Made by a program: the position numbers and the translations under genes
Assembly: GCA_945859605.1 (NCBI GenBank)
Contig: OX243825.1
Span: 28,834,412 to 28,898,411, forward strand
DNA: 64,000 nucleotides
Source of the DNA: Lumbricus rubellus
Lineage: Eukaryota > Annelida > Clitellata > Crassiclitellata > Lumbricidae
Reading direction: 5' to 3'
The notes under the pieces: generated by a model
Database searches by the model: none
What the model was told of the DNA's origin: nothing
Seen by the model: the letters and a program-made list of their open reading frames with translations, nothing else
In this document: positions 34,265 through 64,000 of the stretch, in pieces
Numbering within the stretch: the stretch's first letter is position 1
How the letters are laid out: each line of letters starts with the position of its first letter

Positions 34265-35090
34265 CAAAAAAGTTTTAAGAAGCTTGTAGATATCAGGGTC
34301 TGGGGACCATTTTTGAATATAATAGTTATTATTATCTTATCTTTAATTATTTTCTGTTTCCAGCTTTTTGCCAATTTTTTCGGGTCGAAAGCTTCCGCCG
34401 CCCGACTATTTCAACACTTGGGACCAAAAGCATACCCCTAAAGGCAGAACGAAGGGCTCTGCGAGCCAGTATACAACAGATATTTGGCAGTAGAGTTCAC
34501 AGCTAGATAAGTCGGGGCACAGCCATAAGGTCGTTGGGCACAGCCAAGGAGACAACGCCAAACCAGTGAAACAATTCTGTATTCGATGCGATGTGAGATA
34601 ATGAGCCATGGCAGTTTAGACTGCAGTAGAGTATCACGCATGTAAGATGAAACAGAGGCATATTTGGGGATTCAGGTGTTCCTATAAAGAATTACCCGTT
34701 TTTCGTCAACCTTTAGAAAAAGTCATAATTTACCAATGGCCCATGGGGTATGGCATGGCCAGATTTGCCCCTCTCATGGGCGAAGTTTATCAGGGGCTAG
34801 GGGGAGCTAAGCCCCCCCCCCCCAAGAAGGCCCCGATTCAGCTTTTTTACCATGAAAATTATATCTTTTTCTGGGCTTAGCCCCCCTAAGAAGGCATTAG
34901 CCCCTCCAAGAACGGAAACCAAACTCCGCCCATGCCCCCTCTCCGGATTCGACACTATAATCACTATAATAGTGCTACGCTTTCTTTATTCTATGATCAT
35001 AACCCAACCCCTGTTGCTTTCCCACATTGCCTAAGCTTATCTCTTATGTGCTTAAATACGGAAATCAAGTAGGGCCTACGCAAAATCCAT
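34265..35090. other. No gene recognised; C-rich and GGGGCTA tracts
   Basis: 34790-34930 contains G/C runs (CCCCCCCCCCCCC near 34812) and repeated GCTTAGCCCCCC blocks. No protein recognised. Confidence 0.35.
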
Positions 35091-36900
35091 TGTCATGTCA
35101 TGTCATGTCGCCATCGTCGCATCGCGACGGTTGGCTACATGAATGGACCTTTAGGGTAAAGTGCCCAATTACTGGCCGCAAGTTTTTTTAAATATTATTT
35201 ACATTAGTCAATATTGTAGTAAATTTAGCTTATCGTATATTAAATTTTAGATAATGAAAATCACCTGCAATTCAAAATAAAATTTGGTAAAATTGGTCAG
35301 AAACAAAAGAGAAATTAAACAAATTCAAGATTTTGTGAAAATGCCCATTTACTGGCCATACATGACCAATTACTGGCCGCCCGGCCAGTAATTGGTACTC
35401 GGTATATAATTCCTTGTACCAATACCCGGCAGTGTGAAATTCTTGAGAAAGTTATCCTTTTAGGACATCTAGACATTTATCAGCCAGATATTTATTTATT
35501 TGGCATGGGTTTGAAGTGTAAGCGACTTCAATTTCTCAGCTTCTGCATACGAGGAAACTAGACGTTGGATTGATTAAAAATAACGATGCTGCAACGAGCG
35601 AATAATTTACGACGCTAAATTACACGTTTACCAATTATTATACAGTGTAGTTAGTCATATATATTTATATTTTCCCCCTCAGTGCGTTTGCAGGCGGTTC
35701 AATAAAGTACATACTTACTTACTATATATTGACCTGTGGTATTTGGAGCAAATCCGTAAGCCTGCGCATCTAATAACAACTTACAGACCTACAATTAATT
35801 GTAAAATATTGGTGTAAAATGTAAATATTGTAGTAAGAACGGTAGACATTTGAAAAAGTAATTGCGCTTTAATCTAAGTCATCATCGTAGTATGTTTTAG
35901 GAAATGTCTAAGTATTTGCGAACAATTACTGGCCACGTGTACCAATTACTAGCATGGCCAATAACTAGGCAACAACGCGGCCAGTAACCGGGCACTTTCA
36001 TACGGCAGATAAACAAAATTATTTTAAAAATTAGGAATAGTAAAACAATATTTAAAGCAAGTTCTACAACATTACAACATATTTAGTTTTATATTTCAGT
36101 CAGTTTGCTAATGCCGAAATGTGAAGAATGGGTATTAAAATCCTTTGAAAGAAGTTTGATTTTGAAAAAATCAGCGAGATTACCTACGAGATTGACCTAA
36201 ACTTTGAGGCATCAAAACAAAGTTAAACTAGGTCAAATGATGAATGAATCACGTGATTTGGTAGCTTTTAATAGAAACAAAGAATTCAGAATTTAATTTC
36301 ATCGCTAGAAATGCATGATCTGCGTGTTTGAGCTTTACAAAAGTGGCCAGTAACTGGGCACCGGCCAGTAATTAGGCACTTTACCCTAATGCCCAGAGTC
36401 TTCTGTTCCTTGTCGCGTTCATTAAGTCAGAGCCTACAAGTCCTGTCCAGTTCAGGACGTTGTCGATCCAAGATATCCTCGGCCTTCCTCGTCCTCGGTT
36501 CCCCTCCACAAAACCCGTCATGATGCTGCTTTCGATGCTACCGCTTTGTTGTCTCATGATATGACCAAAATATCGAAGTTTCCGAATTTTGGTGTGGGCC
36601 AATAGTTCTCTTGTGGCTCCCGCTGACACATAGGCCTACACCTGTTCATTGGTCATCATTTTAGTCCATGGAATTCTCAGCAGCTTTCTGATACACTTGT
36701 TCTCAAATGCTTGAATTCGCTTTTCTTCATCCTTTTTCAGAGTCCATGCTTCACATTCATACGTCGCTACTGGCCACACCAAAGCCTTCATCAACCGCAA
36801 TTTGGTGACGATGCTGATTGATTTATTCTTCCAAATTTTCGTCAATTTGGTCATGACGATCATTCCCATGGCTAGTCTTGATTTAACTTCATTCACATAT
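35091..36900 (-). pseudogene. LINE ORF2 3' end, interrupted by a TIR element
   Basis: Minus-strand frame from 36896 reads NEVKSRLAMGMIVMTKLTKI, NKSISIVTKLRLMKALVWPV, YECEAWTLKKDEEKRIQAFE, RKLLRIPWTKMMTNEQV, an amber codon at 36636-36638, then in the same frame SAGATRELLAHTKIRKLRYF, GHIMRQQ, GNRGRGRPRISWIDNV, and RNRRLWA at about 36389. This is the end of a non-LTR reverse-transcriptase ORF. After excision of 35154-36388 the frame continues through VHSCSQPSRCDDGDMT to a stop, and a (TGACA)n tail follows at 35091-35110. Confidence 0.8.
35154..36386. mobile_element. TIR element, 1233 bp, TA target duplication
   Basis: Ends GGGTAAAGTGCCCAATTA and, reversed, GGGTAAAGTGCCTAATTA; the match covers about 25 bp. 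TA lies on both sides (35152-35153, 36387-36388), as in Tc1/mariner-type insertions. GGCCAGTAATTGG motifs recur near both ends (35340-35400, 35930-35995, 36340-36370). No transposase is seen. It sits inside the LINE frame described above. Confidence 0.8.
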
Positions 36901-36904
36901 TTTA

Positions 36905-38055
36905 ATTTCAGTTTTTACAAAAATCGAAAAACATAAAAAAAATGCTTTCAAAAGGTGAGAAACCTAGGCTACTGCAGCCAGAAACATACTAGACCACGTG
37001 CGAAGTAGGTGTTTCCATCCAATGTAAACATAGCAGCTGATAAAACAATACGTGCAGTGCGTTTGAACTTCATTAATTATTATCTCTTAATTGCATTGTT
37101 AATTGCACGATTGCACAATTGACAAAGTGTTTAAAACATCACGATTCTGCTCATAAATCCGTTCGGATTATTTCATGAGTTCCTTTACTTTGTTTTATTA
37201 TTTGACCGACAGTTTTCTTCGGCGATAGATCCGGCGTTGTTTTTTCTGCAACAATTACTATTATTAGCCTATTAGTGCAATTAAGTTCTGTTATTGTTTT
37301 TTTTAAAGAGAAGGATTAATTTTCTTTAATTTTCTGCCAGAAGATGGGAGGCAAACGAAACGGGACTAAAACTGGAGTGAAAGACAACGTAGAGGCTCAA
37401 CATGAAACGGTAAAATGAATTTGAATGTTGTAGGGCTTGCATGCTTTTATCATGTCTATAGTAGTCATAGATTTATATCATCACATCTGTCGAATAGGTG
37501 TTGCAACATGAAAACCGGGGAGAAGAAATGCCTTTAAAGTGAAGAAATGCCTTTAAAGAACGTGAGTCTGATTGGGGATAAATGAGAAGACTTGTGAGGC
37601 ATGCAGAGAAGAAACTTGAAATGACGAGAGATGGATTGACAGGGAGATAGAAGATTTGACAGATGGAAGTACACTTTTAAGGCAGAGAGAAGACATCGAA
37701 AGTGGAAAGAAAGAAGACTTGGTGACCGTTACAGGGTAAAGACTTGCAAAGTGAAGGCACGGCTTTTACCAAAAAAATCCAATAATTATGTAAAACATCT
37801 GTTAACTTATTTGTAGTTTCTCACAAAGGTTTTTGTTACAATTTAATTTATCCTTTTGCAGGCAAGTCTGATTTTCTGGAGATTTTTCTGATATCCATAA
37901 TTTCATTTAGTTGGAATTCCAAGGGATGGAACAGCTTTTACAAGCTTGCAAAAGGTGTAGGCCTACATGCATAGTCTCTGGCTAAAGGAACATAAAGACC
38001 TTAAATAAGCTATCTCCAGGTAACATCCCAACCAGGTTTCAACGTTTTAGGAAGC
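36905..38055. other. No gene recognised; one doubtful exon-like start
   Basis: ATG at 37344 begins MGGKRNGTKTGVKDNVEAQ and runs to a GTAAAA donor-like site at about 37410, but no partner exon is found. 37527-37560 has a 20-bp direct repeat (GAAGAAATGCCTTTAAAG). Confidence 0.3.
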
Positions 38056-38059
38056 TTTT

Positions 38060-38335
38060 GTGCCAGTGCTCTCCATTCTAGGTTGTAGATTCCTTCACTC
38101 TGCCATGCAAAGTGACCTGGTTGTCCTTTTGTCTCAAACTTTACAGTGCTGCATAGAAGCCTTGGTCCATCTGTCTTTAATAAGTTACCTAGCAGTCTCC
38201 GTAATGGACTTCTTTATCTTTCTTTGCCCCTTGTCGGCAATAGTTTGAAAACCATTCTTTTATTGTGGTATGATGCTGTCAGGTCCAGAGCACCTCTGAG
38301 TAGTTGCTCTTCAAGTTGTGCCATATAAAGTCCTC
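38060..38335 (+). pseudogene. LINE-type 3' fragment with SINE-like tail
   Basis: Reads FNKLPSSLRNGLLYLSLPLV then GNSLKTILL, the WN.LPSSLR...F...LKT.LL signature at the end of some non-LTR ORF2 proteins. It is followed at 38289-38330 by the GAGCACCTCTGAGTAGTTG...ATATAAAG module, suggesting a LINE/SINE pair sharing a 3' end. Confidence 0.55.
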
Positions 38336-38421
38336 CACGATCTTCTCACGCCAGAATGAGTTACTGAAAACTCCTTTAGGCCTTGCTCACATAATCTAGA
38401 GATACAACGCTATCTGTTCTG

Positions 38422-38785
38422 GGTAAAACTGTATTTTAGCGTATTTTATTCTCTCAAAATCGATATCATGTATTTTAGCGTATTTTATTATTTAGCGTGT
38501 GTATTTGACAATTTCCTCCCTTTGTACATATTATAGGTTAGGCATCGTGAGGGTTGGTTATGGTTAGTGATAGGTTAGTGCAGTCATTCATTAACATAGG
38601 GACCCTTATGGGGGGGGGGGGAAATGTCCTAGGTCGGGGGGAAAACGTCCGGGGGGGGGGGTAAATGTCCGGGGGGAATATGTCCTACATCCCTGTATTG
38701 AACTTCTCCATCAGTTTTAATTAAATGCGCTATTTCTTTTGAGTTTACGCGTTTGGAATAAAATACGCTAAAATACAGTTTTACC
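38422..38785. mobile_element. GGTAAA-family MITE, 364 bp, 8-bp target duplication
   Basis: Perfect 30-bp terminal repeats starting GGTAAAACTGTATTTTAG. CTGTTCTG flanks both ends (38414-38421, 38786-38793). The interior has GGTTAG-rich sequence matching the reverse complement of 32945-33020 and a run of G-blocks (38607-38680). Confidence 0.95.
38607..38690 (+). repeat. G-rich tandem tract, quadruplex candidate
   Basis: Four G-runs of 6 to 12 bases alternate with AAATGTCC/AAAACGTCC/TAAATGTCC. Spacing would allow intramolecular G-quadruplex formation on the + strand. Confidence 0.8.
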
Positions 38786-39173
38786 CTGTTCTGTTAGTAG
38801 TTAAGATTTATGTATTCTGTGATCTGTGTTATTGTGAATTGTTTGAACTGCATAATTGCATTCTGTAATCGGTTGCAGTCTGTCAACCGGATTGTTGAAT
38901 AAACAAAAATTATATTATTGTTATTCATTGATTGGGAAGTTAATTATCACCAGAATGCTGTATAGATGACTTGTTTGACGTTAATATTTTAATAATTTCC
39001 TTCAGCTTGTGATAATTTGTACCTTTTATTACCAATTATTACTGTGATGTATTATAATGATGTTTTTATCTCCCAAATTGTGATTTTGCAAGTGGAGTAA
39101 TAAAGAAAATACTTACTTTTTACGATTGCTGAAAAGTTTTAAGTCTAATCTGCAAATGATTGTTTCATGGCAG

Positions 39174-58736
<19,563 letters not shown>

Positions 58737-58992
58737 GTCACAAAAAACTGCTTTTTTGCACATGAAGACGAATGCGAAAAACTGTTAGTCGATTAATTAT
58801 TTCAATCATGTCCTGTGATTGCACGTTTTTTTATTCAGTCAAAATCTGGAGTTGTGATATATTTTATGCTTCAGTAACGTTTATGTGCATAATTTTAAAT
58901 CTATGCCATTTGTTGTGATCAGGATTATAATAAATAATTATAGCAATAGCAACAATAATAATAATAGTAAATTAAATAATAATAATGATTTC

Positions 58993-59076
<84 letters not shown>

Positions 59077-60055
59077 TATAATAATAATGTGACCACCGTG
59101 AGATCTGCACATGCTCTGATGAACATGATTTTGCTCCATTATAGCAATTGTCCTTGTTATTAGCACAGAGTTGCACATTGTAAAGGTCAGCTATGGTGCT
59201 TTCCAATGCCTCAGAATTTTATCCAGTTGGATAGAAAAAATTATCCAGACTTTTTTTAGTTCTGGCGTATCAATTCAATGTTATGTCCGAAAAAGAGAAC
59301 AATAATTCAGTGGTACATGTAACAAATGCTGTTGGTTTATCTTTTAAGGCTCAGGGATTAGTTTTAATAGGATAAATGCGGAAAGTAGCTGTTTTGTGCT
59401 TAACACATTTTTATGTTAATTTGTGGATATGAGCTTATGATGTGTATATCTTTTTTTTAACAAAGCAATTTTGCAAGCTACCTGGAAGATATGTAGATTT
59501 GTTTTTGCATAATTAAAAGAGAGGTATGTCAATCAGTCAATGCAATATGATAATTATTATAATAAAAGTGTGAATCCTGTGACGAGGCCTGATCTCTCAA
59601 AGAGTCACTTTTTATTCCCAACAGAGTATCTTTGTTCCTGGACGATAATAATAATGATAATGATAATTATAATAATTGTAATATTTAATAATAATTATTA
59701 TTAATAAATAATAATATTAATAATAATGATAGTAATAGTAGTAATAATAATATTGATATTAACAACAATAACAATGCCAAAGTATTTCTAAAGGTAGGAT
59801 GATGTTGAATTGACTTTGGAAGCCTGTTTTATTTGATATCCTGTAAGACTTCTGAAAAGTAGTCATATAGCGGAACTGTTAATATTGGGCCTACATTTTG
59901 TTCCACAGCATCGCCCTCCTCTCTTATCCATGCTTGGGACTGGCACTGTCAGAGTATGAACATTGGTGGAGTTAGGTATATGAAGTTATGCAAGTCTTAT
60001 TCTGTATCAACAAAATGTGATTCTGCCTGTCATCTTAGGAGATTGATTTCACTTG
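58737..60055. other. 3' flank of the transporter; AAT microsatellites
   Basis: (AAT)n tracts at 58922-59090 and 59643-59775. AATAAA-like signals occur but I cannot choose the polyadenylation site. A GCCAGTCCCAAG-type repeat lies on the minus strand at 59925-59960. Confidence 0.5.
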
Positions 60056-60059
60056 TTTG

Positions 60060-60232
60060 CATAATAATTGTTAGTAATAATTGTTAGTAATAATTGTTAG
60101 TAATAATTGTTAGTAATAATTGTTAGTAATAATTGTTAGTAATAATTGTTAGTAATAATTGTTAGTAATAATTGTTAGTAATAATTGTAAGTAATAATTG
60201 TTAGTAATAATTGTTAGTAATAATTGTTGCTG
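60060..60232 (+). repeat. 13-bp tandem repeat, about 13 copies
   Basis: Unit TAATAATTGTTAG, nearly perfect, one unit with GTAAG. Confidence 0.97.
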
Positions 60233-60544
60233 TATCGTATTGTTAATTGTATTGTATGTGAATGTTTATGAGAATTTCCTGTTACTTGTTTCATGTTGAG
60301 CGTTTCATGACGGTTTCCTCAGAATGTCGAACTGAACTAATCAATTGCTGAAACAAATAAATAGGTGATTATATTATTGAATGCATTCTGGTGTCATGGT
60401 TTCTTTCTTTGTTTCTTCTTCCCCATCCCCTTACTACATACCATTCCCCCAGAAAGTGAACGTGCAAGAGATTCCCCATCCCCGAAAAAATGCTGGTAAT
60501 TTTTGGTAAAATAGAAGGAATGACCTAAGAAAGGTCATCAGTTT

Positions 60545-60870
60545 TCTTAATAGCGAAATAATCAATCCAACTTCCATTTCAATTTCCACTTCTCCTCAAT
60601 CCTACCTCTGCATGCATTTGAGTTTTAAAACATTATAGGCCTACTTTAGAATAAATAATAATGATCGCCCATCCTAACTTTAGGCCTACTTAGGCTATGG
60701 ATGCAATTTTTCCATTAATCCAGATTCTATTGAAGCAAAGACTTAGTTTCATCAACCCAGCCTCCATTCGCTATTTGCAATAATTTTCCTCGACCCAGTT
60801 TCTATTCAAGCAAAGAATTATTTTAATTTATTCAGCTTCCATTAACGGAAAAATTTGTTCAGCAATCCAT
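60545..60870. repeat. Interspersed ATCCAGCTTCCATT motifs
   Basis: At least six copies of (A/C)(T/C)CCAGYTTCYATT separated by about 50 bp. The same motif fills the interiors of 32222-33363 and, reversed, 62647-63257. Confidence 0.75.
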
Positions 60871-61034
60871 TCCAGCTTCTATTTTAAATTGACAACATAA
60901 AATAATTTAGCCTACGTTTTAACTCAACGTCGGTTGTGTCGCATTTACCCAAAACTCACAAACTTCCTGATCCACGAGTCTCATAATTACCCCGCCCACC
61001 TGATCTCACCCCAGCCACATAATAATATTATTAC

Positions 61035-61140
61035 AGGCCCTCACCCCAGCCACTCAGGGAGGGACTCGAACCCCCTCGACCGACTCACTCTCAAAGCCAC
61101 GACGACGAGATCGTGGCTCCACCTGTTAAGACGTGAATCG
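61035..61140 (-). repeat. Possible tRNA-derived SINE head
   Basis: The minus strand carries a perfect B-box GGTTCGAGTCC (61062-61072). The A-box is not clear. A SINE-tail-like block (AAGCGCTT...AGAAGCGCTCCC) lies at 61590-61640 in the same orientation. Confidence 0.4.
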
Positions 61141-61144
61141 CATA

Positions 61145-61960
61145 AAACTCTCATAAACTGATCGAGTGAAATGTTTAACGTCTTCATCTCTTTGATGGAC
61201 GCTGTCTATCTATCGTCCGTCGTCTATCTGTCCGTCACATCGATCCCGGACTGTCGTCGTCATTCAGTCGCTATACTCACCACCAGCAGCATACACGTTT
61301 TAATTAATCTGCCTTGTTAGACGCTTCGTTGGATCACAATCGGCTTCACTCTCGCGGTCGCCTGTCGCAGCGCTACACCGCAACGGCGGCGGCGCTTCAC
61401 CTGAGGCGGCCGCTCCCTCTCGCTCTCTCTCTCTTTTGAGGTTTGGTCCCGCCGCTACTGTGTGAGTGTGTGTGCATGCATCGAAGCGTTACTTCTGTAA
61501 TGTGATACCGTGTTGTTAAAACCTAATGTCTGAGAACAGCAGAGACTGGTGGTCATGCACGCCTACTACATTATCTTATCTTATCTGACCATTTATTAAG
61601 CGCTTCTCGCAACAAGAGCCTTTCAGAAGCGCTCCCAGTGCGTCCAACCCCGAGAAAAAGGCAACTTTACATTAGTTGCAGGGTGAGAATTGGGGGTTAA
61701 GGCTGGGGAGGTTCAACCTCCAGTTTTTCTTTGAGCCTCATAGTAAAATCTGTTTTTCGCACCCCGATTCCAAGTGAATCATGGTCCAACACCCCAGTTA
61801 TTTTTCCACAATTCTCACACTGATTAGTTTAGTAGTTAGTTGTATGACGTCGAAATAGGTTCATAATTTTGCAGTGCCAGTCCAAAGCCTGGAAAAATGA
61901 GGAGGGTGACTCCAATCATCTCTGACATGATACAATGTCGTTGAATAGCAATAAACGTAA
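61145..61960. other. No gene recognised; GC-rich stretch and SINE tail
   Basis: 61320-61480 is GC-rich (CGGCGGCGG, CTCTCTCTCT) and could be promoter-like, but no coding start is supported. SINE tail at 61570-61640; GCCAGTCCAAAGCCTGG repeat at 61870-61915. Confidence 0.4.
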
Positions 61961-61964
61961 AATA

Positions 61965-62637
61965 GGTTAAGTTTGTGTAGTTGCAGAAAATATTCACACC
62001 AATGTCTGACCTTGAAGTGTGTGTGCTTCTTAACCAGACAGTGTCAACTTACTGTAGGCCTATTGATATATCGCTCTACATAAACATAACTACCGCGTTG
62101 GTCTACTTACAGGTTGAAACCAACATAGCCTATACAATAAAGTATAGGCCTACATGTGACGTTTCTTATGATCTAATAGCTTGAACTACCGGTAGGCCTA
62201 TAGAATTAGATTCCAACGAAGCTAATTGCTGAACTGGCCAGTTGGAATTATGCCTCAGTTCACTGCCAGTGCCAAAGTGTAAGAAAAAGTGCCGGGACGC
62301 CCCTTACCTTTCCAAAAGAAGTGCCAGGACGCCCAATACATTTTCAAGTGTGCTGGCCAAATAAGTGGCAGGATGGCATAGCCTAGAGATTTGAAAATAA
62401 GTGCCAGGACGCCGTCCATGACCGTCCTGCCACACTTTAAGCCCTGTCCACTGCAGAGGAATGACAACTTCCTGTTTCATTTTTGATTCTTGAATTCTGA
62501 ACTTAGCCAAACTTGACTTTTATAGCCTAGGCTACTAGGCCTAGTTTTTATTACTGCACGTTTCTATATTCTAAGACTTGTATGCATAATTAGGCCTATG
62601 TTATTTTCAAAACACACAGATTCTTCTGAATGGCCCT
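61965..62637. other. No gene recognised; AGTGCC(A/G)GGACGCC repeats
   Basis: 62290-62430 has four copies of a GTGCC(A/G)GGACGCC motif. Otherwise non-coding. Confidence 0.5.
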
Positions 62638-62646
62638 CTATCAGCC

Positions 62647-63257
62647 GGTGTCACGACAACTCGTCTAACGACAACTCGTCTAACGACAAGTGGTCTCCGG
62701 ACAATTCGTCTAACGACAACTGGTCTACTGACAACTGATCCAGCGCTTGAGAAATGGAAGCTGGATGATAGTTTTTAGAGGTGAAATGGAGATTGGATTG
62801 ATGAAAAAACGCAAGATAAATGGAATCTGGATGATGGTTCTCTTACAGGTAAATTAGAAGCTGGATTGACGAAAATAACGCATAATAAATAAAAGCTGGA
62901 TTAAGGTATTTCTAGATCTGAAATGGAAGCAGGATTGATAAGAAAACCGCTTAAGTAATGGAAGCTGGATGAGGATAGTTTTATATATGAAATAGAAGCT
63001 GAATTGACTAAAATAACAGGCGAGAAATAAAAGCTGGATGAAGGTATTTTTAGATTTGACGTAGAAATGGATGCATGTTGGAATACATGAATGAAAATTA
63101 TCAATCCAGCTTCCATTTAAGCAAAAAAAAACATTTTCGTAAATCCAGCTTCTATTTCATCAATACTATTCGTCAGTAGACCACTTGTCGTTAGACCAAT
63201 TGTCCGGAGACGAGTTGTCGTTAGACGAGTTGTCGGTAGACCAGTTGTCGTGGAACC
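62647..63257. mobile_element. MULE-like TIR element, 611 bp, 9-bp target duplication
   Basis: CTATCAGCC flanks both ends (62638-62646, 63258-63266). Ends read GGTGTCACGACAACTCGTC and, reversed, GGTTCCACGACAACTGGTC; each arm contains four to five CGACAACTCGTCTAA-type units. A 9-bp duplication with G-start termini suits Mutator-like elements. The interior is made of AAGCTGGAT motifs. No coding capacity. Confidence 0.85.
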
Positions 63258-63267
63258 CTATCAGCCA

Positions 63268-63715
63268 TGGTAGTCTGTAGCCGAGAATGCCGTAGCTGAT
63301 AGAAGGCCACTCTTTGGCATCCACCGTGAGCACGTTGGCCACATTAATAATATAATGTTGCCTTTAAATATTTTCTTGTGTACCAGTAGAGTAATGAAAT
63401 TCAACGTTGACGAAGACTTATCGGTGACAGAAATTTCTAGACAATGGCGTCGCTTCTCCAGAATTATATTGATTGACATTTAAGCGTTTGTGATGACTGA
63501 CGTTAATGTAGCGCCTTTTGTTGACCTTTTCATGTTTTATGCGCGCATCAGACTTGCGCCTTTGTTGGTCTTTTCATGTTTGCGTGTTTTCCGTTGCTAC
63601 AGTCAATTCATGCGATGGCCTGTTGTTCGTAAACGTTTTACAAGTGCACCTCTGTTGTCAGAACACATGGACTGGGAAATAAGTCATCTTAAACAGGAAG
63701 TAAATGTCAAGCGTT
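63268..63715. other. No gene recognised
   Basis: Short open frames on both strands have no recognisable content. Confidence 0.35.
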
Positions 63716-63717
63716 AA

Positions 63718-64000
63718 TTACAATGTATTGCAATGCAGTACAATTGAATACAATGCAACACATGAAGTACAATTGAGTAGGCCTACAAATGCAACACAAT
63801 GCAATACAATGCCATACAGAACCATACAATGCCAAACAATAGGACGCGATGCAACGAGAAGACGACGCATAACATAATGGGCACTTCTGCTACTCGGTTG
63901 CAAGACATCGTGTTTGCATTGTCTTGCATTGTTCTGTATTGTCTTCAGCTTCGATGCATTGTCTTCAGCTTTGATGCATTGTCTTTCTCTGTGTTAGATC
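63718..64000. repeat. Degenerate CAATGCAATACAATG repeat, running off the window
   Basis: 63720-63840 is built of ACAATGCAATAC-like units; 63905-64000 has the complementary TGCATTGTCTTGCATTG orientation, making a loose inverted arrangement. Confidence 0.8.

Noticed and set aside
37344..37412. ATG plus 22 codons and a donor-like site as a first exon of the transporter
   Set aside because: No hydrophobic content as expected for TMD0, and no matching downstream exon or phase evidence.
58885..59206. Asn-, Ile- and Tyr-rich frames
   Set aside because: Artefacts of the (AAT)n microsatellite.
61320..61480. CpG-type promoter for a downstream gene
   Set aside because: GC-rich, but no coding exon is recognisable nearby on either strand.

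Overview
The window is eukaryotic, almost certainly from a metazoan. It has spliced genes with GT/AG introns, tRNA-derived SINEs, non-LTR and Penelope-like retroelements, C2H2 zinc-finger arrays, long microsatellites and a very dense layer of DNA transposons. The mix (Merlin, piggyBac, hAT, tyrosine-recombinase elements, Penelope, a foldback element, many MITEs) suggests a TE-rich aquatic invertebrate. I cannot fix the phylum from sequence alone. There are no prokaryotic operons, rRNA genes or CRISPR arrays.

The one gene I can model convincingly is an ABCB6/HMT1-type ABC half-transporter on the + strand, 39174-58736, in 14 exons whose splice phases all agree and which give 802 residues. All nucleotide-binding motifs are present (A-loop Tyr, Walker A, Q-loop, LSGGEKQR signature, Walker B, D-loop, H-loop). 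The N-terminal TMD0 exons of the family were not found. Intron 1 is about 10 kb and packed with TEs. Exon 2 carries an unusually long Thr/Ala-rich loop. The last exon adds a long C-terminal tail with a (TSNG)n repeat.

Region by region. 1-15.8 kb: four or more damaged copies of a composite repeat whose translations look like a tyrosine recombinase C-terminus and a YqaJ-type exonuclease, one copy holding an intact Merlin-type DDE core; also piggyBac, LINE ORF1-like, BED-finger and second-family recombinase fragments. 15.8-17.0 kb: a 76-bp satellite abutting a broken Penelope-like reverse transcriptase. 19.8-23.2 kb: a minus-strand C2H2 zinc-finger tandem array degraded by linker indels, plus a duplicated 5' segment. 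24.3-25.4 kb: a KDM3-like JmjC pseudogene fragment and a piggyBac remnant. 26.7-29.4 kb: a zinc-finger reading frame split by a hAT-type element with an 8-bp target duplication, then LINE ORF2 C-terminal remnants. 32.2-38.8 kb: nested TIR elements of one GGTAAA-ended family with 8-bp target duplications, a TA-flanked TIR element inserted in a LINE 3' end, and perfect hairpins. 39.2-58.7 kb: the transporter gene; its intron 1 holds a piggyBac-type MITE, a 1.6-kb foldback element, a long (TG)n tract and a tRNA-derived SINE. 58.7-64 kb: microsatellites, a 13-bp tandem repeat, SINE pieces and a MULE-like TIR element with a 9-bp target duplication.

Apart from the transporter, nearly every recognisable protein is a broken mobile-element product. 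The window reads as a gene in a transposon graveyard that preserves several datable nesting events.
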